From Planctomycetota bacterium (lineage in GTDB: Bacteria > Planctomycetota > Phycisphaerae > Phycisphaerales > UBA1924): DNA of 64,000 nt. The stretch is taken from the NCBI GenBank assembly GCA_024276195.1, contig JAJRXR010000008.1:50935-114934 (forward strand). The letters run 5' to 3'. The notes under the pieces were generated by a model, which was not told the DNA's origin, did not search any database, and worked only from the letters and a program-made list of their open reading frames with translations. A program made the position numbers and the translations under genes. Shown piece by piece: positions 24,510 through 33,576 of the stretch; the stretch's first letter is position 1; the number at the start of each line of letters is the position of its first letter.

Positions 24510-26339
24510 ATGCTGTCAAACAGAACGGTCTGGGGTTTGGGCGCGGCGGCGATCGTGCTGTTCTCCTTTCATAACTCCACCCTCGCACAAAGCGGTCCCC
24601 AGGCGGACCCGGCGTGGACCGACGTCACCACCGACAGGGGGATCACACATGTGATCAGGCCCGGGTCGGTCTTCCCGGGCAACAACTTCGACTTCCAGTT
24701 GATGCAGCGCATCATGGGGCACGGCGGCGCGTGCGGCGACTACGACAACGACGGCGATCTCGACCTCTACCTCGTCAACACCTACGGGAACTCCAACTCG
24801 CTGCTGCGAAACAACCTCGACCAGGGCGTCCCAACCTTTACCGATGTCACCCAAGAGGCCAACGCGGACAGCCTCGATCTGGGACGCATGGCGCTGTTTG
24901 TCGATCTCGACAACGACGGCTGGCTCGACCTGCTCATCGTCAACGACGATCACTGGTCGCTCGAGTGGGGACGCTCTCGAATCCTGCGCAACAACACCGA
25001 CGGCACATTCACCGACGTCACCGAGGGCTCTGGGTTCCGGGCGATCGGGCGCATCCGCGCCGGGTGCTCGCTGGCGGATTTCGATAACGACGGCGACCTG
25101 GATATCTACATCACCGACTGGGCCGCCGAACTCAACCACGGGTTCCCGTTCTTCGCCGGCGAGAACCGCTTCTTCGAGAACCTGGGAGATTTCAAGTTCC
25201 AGGATATCTCGGAGACCTCGGGCCTGGGCCTGATCGAGCGGGACAGCTTCACGACGCTGTTTACCGACTTCAACGGGGACCACCGGCCGGACATCTTTAT
25301 CGCGATCGATCACACCACCGACGAGTTTTTCCTGAATACACCGGGCGGGTTCGTGCGCATGACCGAGCAGGTCGGCGCGACCCACCTGGCCAACGACATG
25401 GGCGCCGCCCTGGCGGACTTCGACGACGATGGCGACCTCGATATTTTCACGACCAACATCGCCGACCCCACCAACAACTACGGCGGCGGCGCCCGCAACG
25501 CGCTGTACGTCAACACCCCTACGCCCGATGGCCTGCCCTCGTTCACCGACCTGGCGACCGAGCACGGCGTCGAATCCACCATGTGGGGCTGGGGTGTTGA
25601 CTTTATTGACCCGGACCAGGACGGCGATCTCGATCTGATCACCGTCAACGGGTTTGAAGCCTTCCTCTACGAGGGCTCCCCGCTCTCCATGCAGCCGCCG
25701 GTCTTCCTGCTCAACGACGGCTCAGGCCAGTACACCCAGAACAACGCCCCGGGCATGGACTGGATCGGGGACTCACGCTGCCTCATCGCCTTCGACTATG
25801 ACCGTGACGGCGACGACGACCTGCTCGTCACCAACCTCTTCGACGCCTCCATCCTTCTCGAAAACGTCTCGCCCAACACCGGGCACTGGCTCCGCGTCCA
25901 GGTCCGCCAGTCCAACGGCGCCAACCACTTCGGCATCGGCGTCACCGTCCGCGCGACCATCACGACCAAAGCCGGCCCCGTCACCAAGCGGCGCGAGATC
26001 ATCGCCGCCCGCTCGTACCTCGCCGGCGTCCCCGCCGAGGTTCACTTCGGGCTCGGCGCTGTCCAGACCATCGACGAGCTTTCCATCGAATGGACCGACG
26101 GCACGACCACCACGCTCGCCGACATCCCCGCGGACCAGCTGCTCACCATCACCCAGCCCGTCCGGGCGTGCGCCGCGGACCTGGACGCGGACGGGGGGCT
26201 CACCCTCGGGGATGTGCTCGCGTTCCTGAATCTGTACATCGACGCCGCCCCGGCCGCCGACATGGCCCCGCCAGCGGGCGTTTTTGACTTTGACGATGTG
26301 CTCGGGTTCCTCGGCGCGTTCGCGTCGGGCTGCCCGTGA
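24510..26339 (+). CDS. Secreted FG-GAP/VCBS protein with ASPIC/UnbV and GC-type dockerin
   Basis: A 609-residue paralogue of the protein at 22577-24310. It has a signal peptide (VWGLGAAAIVLFSFHNSTLA), calcium-type motifs (DYDNDGDLDLY, DLDNDGWLDLL, DFDNDGDLDIY, DFNGDHRPDIF, DFDDDGDLDIF, DPDQDGDLDLI, DYDRDGDDDLL) and an ASPIC/UnbV segment (LRVQVRQSNGANHFGIG, LSIEWTDGTT). The C-terminal module begins with a complete dockerin-type loop DLDADGGLTLGDVLAFL, then FDFDDVLGFLGAFASGCP. The first half thus keeps the classical calcium-loop spacing that the other copies in this window have lost. ATG 24510 precedes the signal peptide; upstream frame ignored. Confidence 0.88.
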   Translation: MLSNRTVWGLGAAAIVLFSFHNSTLAQSGPQADPAWTDVTTDRGITHVIRPGSVFPGNNFDFQLMQRIMGHGGACGDYDNDGDLDLYLVNTYGNSNSLLRNNLDQGVPTFTDVTQEANADSLDLGRMALFVDLDNDGWLDLLIVNDDHWSLEWGRSRILRNNTDGTFTDVTEGSGFRAIGRIRAGCSLADFDNDGDLDIYITDWAAELNHGFPFFAGENRFFENLGDFKFQDISETSGLGLIERDSFTTLFTDFNGDHRPDIFIAIDHTTDEFFLNTPGGFVRMTEQVGATHLANDMGAALADFDDDGDLDIFTTNIADPTNNYGGGARNALYVNTPTPDGLPSFTDLATEHGVESTMWGWGVDFIDPDQDGDLDLITVNGFEAFLYEGSPLSMQPPVFLLNDGSGQYTQNNAPGMDWIGDSRCLIAFDYDRDGDDDLLVTNLFDASILLENVSPNTGHWLRVQVRQSNGANHFGIGVTVRATITTKAGPVTKRREIIAARSYLAGVPAEVHFGLGAVQTIDELSIEWTDGTTTTLADIPADQLLTITQPVRACAADLDADGGLTLGDVLAFLNLYIDAAPAADMAPPAGVFDFDDVLGFLGAFASGCP

Positions 26340-26485
26340 TCTCCCTCTGATTCAGGGGAGAAATCGCCCTGGAAGGCAGGATCTGCGCCCCGCCCGGGCC
26401 GATAGACGCCCGGAGGGGGCGATCGGCGCGAACACCCCGGGGACGTAGAGTTCGGCGCGCCAGCCCGCGCAGGAGCCGCCGAGCC

Positions 26486-28318
26486 GTGACCGTTGCGATC
26501 GCACTGACACTTGTCATTCTCGCCCTGCTCGTCGTCGCCCTTGTTTCCGGCAAGGTCGGAGCCGACACAGCGATGGTCTCGGCGCTGACGCTGCTCATCG
26601 TCGTTGGCGCCATCGACGCCAAGATCGCCATCGCCGGCTTCGCCGACAGCGCCGTGCTCATGATCGCGGTGCTCTTTGTCGTCGCGACCGGCCTCTCCGA
26701 GACGGGCGCCATCCAGATGCTCTCCGAGAAACTCCTGGGCAAGCCCAAGACCCTCCGCGCCGCGCTCGTGCGCATGATGGTCCCCGTCGCGGCTCTCTCG
26801 GCGTTCATGAACAACACGCCCATCGTCGCGATGTACCTGCCCGTGATCGACGACTGGTCACGCAAGCTCCGCCTGAGCCCGTCGCGACTGATGATGCCGC
26901 TCTCGTTCGCCGCGATTCTCGGCGGCGCCTGCACGCTCATCGGAACCAGCACCAACATCGCCGTCAACGGGCTCTATGTCGAGTACTTCCTCGCTAACGA
27001 GGCGGACCTGATCGCCCGAGGCGTCACCCTGCCCTCGACCGCCAAGCAGTTCTGGTGGGTCGGCGTCGTCGGAGCGCCCGCGGCGGTCATCGGTATCATC
27101 ATGATCGTCCTCAGCGCCCGCTGGCTCTTGCCCGAGCGCCGCCCGCCCACGACCGAGGGCGACGAGGCCCGCAAGTTCACGACCGAGGTCGAGGTCGAGC
27201 CCGCCTGCCCGCTGATCGGCAAGAGCATCGAGCAGGCCGGCCTGCGTCAGCTCCCGGGGCTGTTCCTCACCGAGATCGAACGCGATGGCGACACCATCCC
27301 CGCGGTCGCCCCCGAAGAAATCCTCCACGAGGGTGACCGCCTGATCTTCGTCGGCGTCGTCGAATCCGTCGTGGACCTGCTCAAAATCCGGGGTCTCAAG
27401 CCCGCGACCAACCAGATCGACAAGATCGATGCCGACCGGCGCAACCGGACCATCGTCGAGGCCGTCGTCAGCCACAACTCCCCGCTCGTGCGCCGGACCG
27501 TCCGGGGCAGCCAGTTCCGCACGCGCTACAACGCCGCGATCATCGCGGTCCACCGCGGGGGCATGCGCATCCAGAAAAAGATCGGCGACATCGTCCTGCT
27601 CCCGGGCGACACGCTGCTGCTCTCGACCCACGCGGGCTTTGTCCCCGCGTTCCGAAACTCGGACCATTTTTATCTTGTCTCGAACATCGACAACACGCGC
27701 GAGGTCCGCCACGAACGCGCCTGGCTCTCGATGGCGATCATGGGCGCTCTGGTTGTTCTCCTGACCGTCCCCATCCCGGGATTCAAAATAGAACCCGTCG
27801 CCGCGGGCCTGCTCGCCGCGGTCGCCATGGTTCTGACGCGCTGCTGCACCGGGACCGTCGCCCGATCGAGCATCAACTGGCAGGTGCTCATCGTCATCGC
27901 CAGCGCCATCGGCATCGGGCGCGCCATGGACCAAACCGGGACCGCGCAGTGGATCGCCCACGGGATCTTCTCGATTGTCGGCCCCCTCGGCCCCCACGCC
28001 GCCCTCGCCGGGCTCTTCATCGCAACCACCATCTTCGCCCAGCTCGTCACCAATAAGGCCGCCGCCGTGCTCATGTTCCCCATCACCATGGCCCTGGCCA
28101 AGGACCTGGGCGTCAGCCCCGAGCCCTTCGTCATCGCCCTCATGCTCGCGAGCGCCTGCTCGTTCCTCTCGCCCGTCGGCTTTGTCACCAATCTCATGGT
28201 CTATGGACCAGGGGGCTATCGGTACAGTGATTACCTCCGCCTGGGCACGCCCCTGACGATCATGGTCCTGATCCTCACCCTGATCCTGGCGCCCATGGCC
28301 TTCCCCTTCACGCCCTGA
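26486..28318 (+). CDS. SLC13-type anion permease with two RCK_C domains
   Basis: A 610-residue inner-membrane transporter of the SLC13/ArsB-NhaD superfamily. Two halves of hydrophobic segments (about 1-215 and 400-610) flank a cytosolic centre with two TrkA-C/RCK_C domains (about 225-305 and 315-395; DRLIFVGVVESVVDLLKIRG, GDTLLLSTHAG). Transport motifs are FMNNTPIVAMYLPVI and GTSTNIAVNGL in the first half and FAQLVTNKAAAVLMFPI in the second. The two-RCK_C arrangement is that of algal and bacterial sulfate permeases (SLT/SAC1-like), and a sulfate-activation gene set lies nearby, so sulfate uptake is a reasonable guess. Dicarboxylate transport cannot be excluded. Start is GTG. Confidence 0.88.
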   Translation: MTVAIALTLVILALLVVALVSGKVGADTAMVSALTLLIVVGAIDAKIAIAGFADSAVLMIAVLFVVATGLSETGAIQMLSEKLLGKPKTLRAALVRMMVPVAALSAFMNNTPIVAMYLPVIDDWSRKLRLSPSRLMMPLSFAAILGGACTLIGTSTNIAVNGLYVEYFLANEADLIARGVTLPSTAKQFWWVGVVGAPAAVIGIIMIVLSARWLLPERRPPTTEGDEARKFTTEVEVEPACPLIGKSIEQAGLRQLPGLFLTEIERDGDTIPAVAPEEILHEGDRLIFVGVVESVVDLLKIRGLKPATNQIDKIDADRRNRTIVEAVVSHNSPLVRRTVRGSQFRTRYNAAIIAVHRGGMRIQKKIGDIVLLPGDTLLLSTHAGFVPAFRNSDHFYLVSNIDNTREVRHERAWLSMAIMGALVVLLTVPIPGFKIEPVAAGLLAAVAMVLTRCCTGTVARSSINWQVLIVIASAIGIGRAMDQTGTAQWIAHGIFSIVGPLGPHAALAGLFIATTIFAQLVTNKAAAVLMFPITMALAKDLGVSPEPFVIALMLASACSFLSPVGFVTNLMVYGPGGYRYSDYLRLGTPLTIMVLILTLILAPMAFPFTP

Positions 28319-28444
28319 ACCCGGGCGCCCCAGGCGGGGTACTGACCCTCAAGGCGAGCCCCCTGTTGGTCGATTCTGGGACCGCGGGGAGTTTGCCCGC
28401 ATAGATTCTCCGTGCGCGTGCGGAGCGGACACCCCGAGGAGCCC

Positions 28445-29731
28445 ATGCCCCCCAGCCGACGGACCATCCTGATCATCAGCCAGGTCTACCCGCCAGATGC
28501 GGCGGCGGTCGGGCAGCACTTCCACGATGTGGCTGCTGCCCTGGTCAAGCGCGGGCGCCCAGTCCGCGTCATCACCAGCGCCCGCGGCTACGACGACCCG
28601 ACCAAGGTCTACCCCGCCCGCGAGACCCGCGACGGCGTCGAGATCCGACGCCTCCCCTTGTCCAGCTTCGGAAAGGTCTCCATTCCGATGCGCCTGCTCG
28701 CGCAGATGCTCTTCCTTGTTCAGGCGATCCTGCACGGGCTCTTCACGCCCAACCTCGGCGCCCTCTTCGTCAGCACATCGCCGCCCATGTGCGCCGCCGG
28801 CGCCCTGGTCATCCGCGCCCTGCGCCGCGTCCCGCTGACCTACTGGGTCATGGACGTCAACCCCGACCAGGTCATCGAACTCGGCAAGATGAAGTCCAAC
28901 GCCCTGCCCTGCCGCGTGATGCGGGCATTCCAGCGCGCCGTGCTCAAGCGGGCCAAGGACGTCGTCGTGCTCGACCGCTTCATGGGCGAGCGCATCAACC
29001 GAATGCGCGACGTCACCGAAAATCTCTCGATCATCCCGCCCTGGGCGCACGACGACGTGCTCGAGTCCATCGAGCACGACGCCAACCCGTTCCGCGCCGA
29101 GCACGGGCTGGCCGGCAAGTTCGTCGTCATGTACTCGGGCAACCACGGGTTCTCGACGCCCGTGACAACGGTCCTTGACGCTGCGGTCCGCATGCAGGAC
29201 CGCGACGACCTCGTCTTCGCCTTCATCGGCGGCGGCGTCGGCAAGGATGATGTCCGGCGCACGATCAGCGAGCTCGACCCGGGCAACATCCTCGATCTGC
29301 CCTACCAGCCGCTCGAATCAATCAAGTTCTCACTCTCCGCTGCGGACCTGCACGTCGTCACCGTCGGCCCAGATGTCGTCGGCGTGGTCCACCCATGCAA
29401 GATCTACGGCGCCATGGCCGTGGCGCGCCCGATCCTGCTCGTCGCGCCCAATCCCTGCCACGTCTCGGACCTGATCGAGACCCACGATATCGGCTGGCAT
29501 GTCAACCACGACGACGTAGACGCCTGCGTCAAGGCGATCGAGGCTGCGATCGAGGTTGGCGAAACGCGCCGGAGCCAGATGGGCGCCAGCGCCAAGGCCG
29601 CCGTGGACGCCGACCTGCACTCGACCCGCTCGATCGACCGCGTGTGCGATGTCATCGAGCGGGGCCTGCCCGATTCGCCCCCCGCCACCGAGCGTCAGCG
29701 CCCGGAGCCAGCCCAAGAGCACGCCGCCTGA
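28445..29731 (+). CDS. Glycosyltransferase family 4 (WbuB-like)
   Basis: A 428-residue GT-B glycosyltransferase, first gene of the exopolysaccharide cluster. The N-terminal acceptor domain begins ILIISQVYPPDAAAVGQHF (typical WbuB/WcaI-type), followed by FVSTSPPMCAAGALVI and YWVMDVNPDQVIELG. The C-terminal nucleotide-sugar domain has VVMYSGNHGFSTPVTTVLDA, FIGGGVGKDDVR and HPCKIYGAMAVARPILLV, where the EX7E glutamate pattern of GT4 is not conventional. WbuB-like enzymes transfer amino sugars in O-antigen and exopolysaccharide synthesis; donor unknown. ATG 28445 has GAGGAG upstream. It is 17 bases from the next gene, suggesting an operon. Confidence 0.87.
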   Translation: MPPSRRTILIISQVYPPDAAAVGQHFHDVAAALVKRGRPVRVITSARGYDDPTKVYPARETRDGVEIRRLPLSSFGKVSIPMRLLAQMLFLVQAILHGLFTPNLGALFVSTSPPMCAAGALVIRALRRVPLTYWVMDVNPDQVIELGKMKSNALPCRVMRAFQRAVLKRAKDVVVLDRFMGERINRMRDVTENLSIIPPWAHDDVLESIEHDANPFRAEHGLAGKFVVMYSGNHGFSTPVTTVLDAAVRMQDRDDLVFAFIGGGVGKDDVRRTISELDPGNILDLPYQPLESIKFSLSAADLHVVTVGPDVVGVVHPCKIYGAMAVARPILLVAPNPCHVSDLIETHDIGWHVNHDDVDACVKAIEAAIEVGETRRSQMGASAKAAVDADLHSTRSIDRVCDVIERGLPDSPPATERQRPEPAQEHAA

Positions 29732-29748
29732 GCGAGAGGACGCCCCCG

Positions 29749-30627
29749 ATGCCCGATGCAACCACCGCTCCCGTCCCGGCGCCAACCCCAGAGCCCAGCG
29801 CTCCCGCGGCGCCGATGACCAAGGTGACCAAGTACGTCTTCATCCAGAACGAGCCGTTCTTCCTGCCCAAGGTCCTCGACAAGTATCTCCGCGAGTTTGC
29901 GGACACCACCGCCGGCATCAACGTCCAGTCCGTCGCCCAGGGCAAGCGCACCATCGCCCAGACCGCGTTCGACCTGCTCAAGATGTACGGCCCCTGGTAC
30001 TTCCAGTGGAAGCTCCGCAACTTCATCTGGCGCAAGCTCAAGGGCAAGCTCATCAACGACGTGCTCGGCTCGACGAAGACCTGCTACTCCGTCGGCGCCG
30101 TCGCCAAAAAATATGGCGTTCCCCTCCACGACATGCCCGACGTCAACTCCGACGAGTTCCGCCTGATGCTCCGTGATAACGAGGTTGATTTTATCGTCTC
30201 CATCTCGGGGACTCAGTTGTATCGCAAGGCCCTGCGCGAGCAGACGCCCCTGGGCATCGTCAACTGCCACGGCGCCCTGCTCCCGAAATACCGCGGCCTC
30301 ATGCCCAGCTTCTGGACACTCGCCAACGACGAGCCCGTCGGGGGTGTCAGCGTTCACTACGTCGATGCCAAGCTCGACAACGGGCCGATCGTTGTGCAGA
30401 AGACGTACAAGATCCACAGCCACGACACGCTCGAAGATGTCATGGCCCGGTCCAAGGACCTGGCCGCCGAGGCGATTATCGAGTGTGTCCGCAAGGTCGA
30501 GTCCGCGGCCCTCGCGGGCGAACCCGTCGAGACCATCCCCAACTGCGCCGAAGAGCAGAGCCACTTCTCGATGCCGACCAAGGACGATGTGAAGCGGTTC
30601 AAGGGCGCGGGGCATCGGTTCTTCTAG
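29749..30627 (+). CDS. Sugar N-formyltransferase-like protein
   Basis: A 292-residue protein with a formyltransferase fold. A proline/alanine-rich N-tail (1-23) precedes KVTKYVFIQNEPFFLPKVLD. The catalytic signature NCHGALLPKYRGLMPSFW matches the NxH...LLPxYRG pattern of 10-formyl-THF-dependent enzymes, and VHYVDAKLDNGPIV supplies the conserved Asp/Gly turn. There is no C-terminal tRNA-binding domain as in Fmt. In an exopolysaccharide cluster, N-formylation of a 4-amino sugar nucleotide is the likely reaction (inference). It sits between a GT4 and a polysaccharide deacetylase with 8-17-base gaps. Confidence 0.82.
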   Translation: MPDATTAPVPAPTPEPSAPAAPMTKVTKYVFIQNEPFFLPKVLDKYLREFADTTAGINVQSVAQGKRTIAQTAFDLLKMYGPWYFQWKLRNFIWRKLKGKLINDVLGSTKTCYSVGAVAKKYGVPLHDMPDVNSDEFRLMLRDNEVDFIVSISGTQLYRKALREQTPLGIVNCHGALLPKYRGLMPSFWTLANDEPVGGVSVHYVDAKLDNGPIVVQKTYKIHSHDTLEDVMARSKDLAAEAIIECVRKVESAALAGEPVETIPNCAEEQSHFSMPTKDDVKRFKGAGHRFF

Positions 30628-30635
30628 AGTTCACA

Positions 30636-31556
30636 TTGACGAATAGCCCAGAACAACTCGTCCATGCGCTCAGCTTCGACATCGAGGACTGGTTCCACAT
30701 CGTCGATGTCGCGGCCGTCGAAGACCCCGAGACCTGGCCCGGGCTCCACGCGCAGTCGTCGATTGTCGAGCGGTACACCGACCACATCCTGAGCCTGTGC
30801 GACAAGCACAGCGCCAAGGCGACGTTCTTCGTTCTTGGCTGGATCGCCGAGCGCCACCCGGAGCTGGTCCGGCGCATCGCCGACGCGGGGCACGAGATCG
30901 GGACGCACTCGTTCTGGCACCGGCGTGTCTACGACCTCACGCCCGAAATCTTCAGCAAGGACATCGAGGATTCAATCTCCGCCATCCGCGCCGCCCCGGG
31001 ACAGAGCCAGATCCCGATCACCGGCTTCCGCGCCCCCTCGTTCTCGATCACACCCGGAACCGAGTGGGCCTTCGACGTCCTGCTTGATCTCGGCATCGAG
31101 TACGACGCCTCGCTCTTCCCCGCCTCCCGAGGGCACGGCGGCTACGCCTGCCCCCAGGGCGCCCACGTCATCACCGCGCCCTCCGGACGCACCATCCCCG
31201 AGCTGCCCATGTCCATCGCCAGCTACGGCCCCAAACGCCTGTGCTACTCCGGCGGCGGGTACATGCGCCTGCTCCCCCAGGGCCTGATCCGGCGCGGGCT
31301 CGAGCAGGAAGCCGCCGCCGGTCGCCCGACCGTGATCTACCTGCACCCCCGCGATTTCGCCCCAGACTGCCCACGCGTCCCCATGCCCCCCCACCGTCGC
31401 TTCAAGTGCTACATCGGGCTCAAGGGCACGACCGCCAAGCTCGAGTCGCTCCTCGCGAGCTACCGATGGGACACCTGCCAGCGCGTCATCGGGCAAGCGA
31501 TGGTGGAGACCAAAGACAACCGTGCGGCCCCCAGGGCCGACGCGCCCGCTGCCTGA
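30636..31556 (+). CDS. Polysaccharide deacetylase (XrtA-system type)
   Basis: A 306-residue NodB-fold carbohydrate esterase. It opens HALSFDIEDWFHI (metal-site Asp and the Asp-Tyr/Trp-Phe pair seen in the PEP-CTERM/XrtA-associated subfamily) and continues ATFFVLGWIAERHPELVRRI and GHEIGTHSFWH (the metal-binding His motif), then GFRAPSFSI and VIYLHPRDF. Such enzymes remove N- or O-acetyl groups from exopolysaccharide. The start is uncertain: a TTG at 30636, eight bases after the previous stop, gives the shortest plausible leader; no ATG fits before the conserved core. The C-terminal about 75 residues (HRRFKCYIG) match the extension of this subfamily. No exosortase gene is in the window. Confidence 0.86.
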   Translation: MTNSPEQLVHALSFDIEDWFHIVDVAAVEDPETWPGLHAQSSIVERYTDHILSLCDKHSAKATFFVLGWIAERHPELVRRIADAGHEIGTHSFWHRRVYDLTPEIFSKDIEDSISAIRAAPGQSQIPITGFRAPSFSITPGTEWAFDVLLDLGIEYDASLFPASRGHGGYACPQGAHVITAPSGRTIPELPMSIASYGPKRLCYSGGGYMRLLPQGLIRRGLEQEAAAGRPTVIYLHPRDFAPDCPRVPMPPHRRFKCYIGLKGTTAKLESLLASYRWDTCQRVIGQAMVETKDNRAAPRADAPAA

Positions 31557-31558
31557 CT

Positions 31559-32491
31559 ATGCCCTGCACCGATCCAATCATCCTCATCGGAACGCACCGC
31601 TCGGGCACGACCTGGCTGGGCGATGTCTTCAGCCGACACCCGGCCCTGGCGTACTTCGAGGAGCCGCGCCACGTCTGGACCTGGGGCAACGCGTACACGC
31701 GCGACGATGTCCTGACCGAGCATCACGCCCGCCCACGGGTCAAGGCGCACATCCGGAAGACGTTCGATTCGTTTGTGCGGGCCAGTGCCAAAGACCGCCT
31801 CGTCGAGAAGACGCCGAGCAACACGCTCCGCCTCCGGTTTATCCGTGAGGTGTACCCGGAAGCGCGCATCGTCATGGTTGTGCGCGACGGGCGATCGGTT
31901 CTCCGATCGACGGACGAGATCATGTCAGGTGGTGTGCCCATGTCCAAGGTCATCGGGCGCGCCCGCCAGACGCCCCTGCTCGAGTGGCCCGCGTTTGCGG
32001 GGCAGGCCGGGGGAGCTGTCCTGCGCAGGCTCACGGGCAAGAAGCTCGCCTACTGGGGCCCGCGCCCCGCGGGCTGGCGGTCGTGGATCGGCGCGGACCA
32101 CCCGGACGTGATCCTGGCCAGGCAGTGGGCCGGGTGTATGACGCGGGCGCTTGATGACGCCGAGGCGCTCGAGCGCGAGGGGCGCCCGCCGATCCTCCGG
32201 TTCCGGTACGAAGACGTGCTCAGCAACCCGCGCCGGGTGCTGGGCCAGATCTGTGCGCACTGCGAGATCGACAGCCCGGAGAGCATTCTCAACTACGCCA
32301 GCGAGTCGGCGGACCCGACCCGCGCGGACAAGTGGCGTGCAGAGCTCGACGGGCAGACACTCGCGCGAGCCCGCCCCCACATGGAGCCGGTGCTCGAACG
32401 CCTCGGGTACCGCTGGGACGAGCGGGCGCCGGGTTCGGAGGGCGAGGCGCTCGGCGCCGTCGAGGGCGAATCAGAACGGTTGTGCTCGTAA
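31559..32491 (+). CDS. PAPS-dependent sulfotransferase (1)
   Basis: A 310-residue sulfotransferase. The 5'-phosphosulfate loop is IILIGTHRSGTTWLGDVF at the N-terminus; the 3'-phosphate element is IVMVVRDGRSVLRST near residue 105; a third segment LRFRYEDVLSNPRRVL follows near residue 220. These define the family that moves sulfate from PAPS to hydroxyls or amines. In this cluster, a polysaccharide or glycolipid acceptor is probable. ATG at 31559 is two bases after the deacetylase stop. The downstream neighbour is a secreted protein; a second sulfotransferase gene at 40225 shows the same arrangement. Confidence 0.88.
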   Translation: MPCTDPIILIGTHRSGTTWLGDVFSRHPALAYFEEPRHVWTWGNAYTRDDVLTEHHARPRVKAHIRKTFDSFVRASAKDRLVEKTPSNTLRLRFIREVYPEARIVMVVRDGRSVLRSTDEIMSGGVPMSKVIGRARQTPLLEWPAFAGQAGGAVLRRLTGKKLAYWGPRPAGWRSWIGADHPDVILARQWAGCMTRALDDAEALEREGRPPILRFRYEDVLSNPRRVLGQICAHCEIDSPESILNYASESADPTRADKWRAELDGQTLARARPHMEPVLERLGYRWDERAPGSEGEALGAVEGESERLCS

Positions 32492-32505
32492 AGGTGGGCT
32501 GTGCA

Positions 32506-33492
32506 ATGACACAACGATTCTTCGTCGCTGCAACACTGGCGATCCTGGCGCTTGTTCTCGGTGGGGCGGCTTCTGCCGAGCGCGAGCGCAGCGCCGGCGC
32601 CTTGACATTCCAGCCAGCGCCCCAGATCGCACCCGAGGACATCGCCATCTTCTGGCCCCTCGGTTCGTCCAGCGGGGGCAAGAGTGACAACCCGCTCAAC
32701 CAGGGCTTCGGCGTCAACACCCGCGGCGGGTTCGACGCCTGGCTTACTCAATGGATCAAGCCGCTCTATAACAAGGGCTTCCGACGCCTCATCATCCACA
32801 ACCCGCTGGGCAACGATCCCGCGACCAACAGCATGGACCTCGACCAGGTCTACGACGCCTACGAGCACGGGCGGGGCTGGAACGTGGCCGAGTTCGACGC
32901 GATGCTCGAGCGCATCGGGCGCGAGATGCCCGGGATGGAGATCATTGTCTACATCGGCACGCGAACCGAGGACATCGCCGCGGCCTCCAACGAAGGGCGC
33001 CAGCGGGACCACCTGATCCGGTCTGCGAGCATGTTCCTGTTCACGAAGATCCTGGATCACGAGCACGTCACCATCGCGTTCGACGCCGCGATGAACTACG
33101 AGGACGACAGCCCGGAGCGATACCTCGTGGACATGGTCCGCGCGTACAAGCGCCGCCAGGGGCACGAGGTGTACGTTGAGCCGCTGCCCTCGCGCGCGTG
33201 GGAGCGAGACTACTCGTGGATCGCCCTCGAGCGCTACTACGCGAGAAAGTTGGCCATGGTCGCCCGGTCCGCCGCCCCCGAGGGCATCCGGATCTTCAAC
33301 ACCCCGGGCGACTTCAAGGCCTGGAACAACGACGCCTGGGCCTGGCTGAGCGATTGCGTGCGCAAGGGGCACACCCCGGCCCTGGGCTGGGATCTGGGCG
33401 CCCGGGGCAAATCGCCCTGGGCGGGGATGTCCGCCGCCCAGATCGCGCGCCGGGCCAGCGCCGAGGCCTCCAGACCCGCCTCTCGCCCCTAG
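32506..33492 (+). CDS. Secreted TIM-barrel-like protein of unknown function
   Basis: A 328-residue secreted protein, not assigned to a family. A signal peptide (FVAATLAILALVLGGAASA) precedes a region with FGVNTRGGFDAWLTQWI, GFRRLIIHNPLG, MEIIVYIGTR, HVTIAFDAAMN and IRIFNTPGDFKAWNND. These alternate helix and beta-strand in the way of a (beta/alpha) barrel, with Asp/Glu at strand ends (e.g. AFDAAM), as in glycoside hydrolases. No named motif is complete. The 14-base gap to the sulfotransferase gene suggests co-expression. Possible role in trimming or modifying exported polysaccharide; this is inference. Confidence 0.65.
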   Translation: MTQRFFVAATLAILALVLGGAASAERERSAGALTFQPAPQIAPEDIAIFWPLGSSSGGKSDNPLNQGFGVNTRGGFDAWLTQWIKPLYNKGFRRLIIHNPLGNDPATNSMDLDQVYDAYEHGRGWNVAEFDAMLERIGREMPGMEIIVYIGTRTEDIAAASNEGRQRDHLIRSASMFLFTKILDHEHVTIAFDAAMNYEDDSPERYLVDMVRAYKRRQGHEVYVEPLPSRAWERDYSWIALERYYARKLAMVARSAAPEGIRIFNTPGDFKAWNNDAWAWLSDCVRKGHTPALGWDLGARGKSPWAGMSAAQIARRASAEASRPASRP

Positions 33493-33576
33493 GGACGCTG
33501 TTGGGGCTCTCCGGGCGCCCGTTCTCTCCTACCATCGCTCATTCCGCCCCCTCCCTGCGCCGATCTACGGACACCG

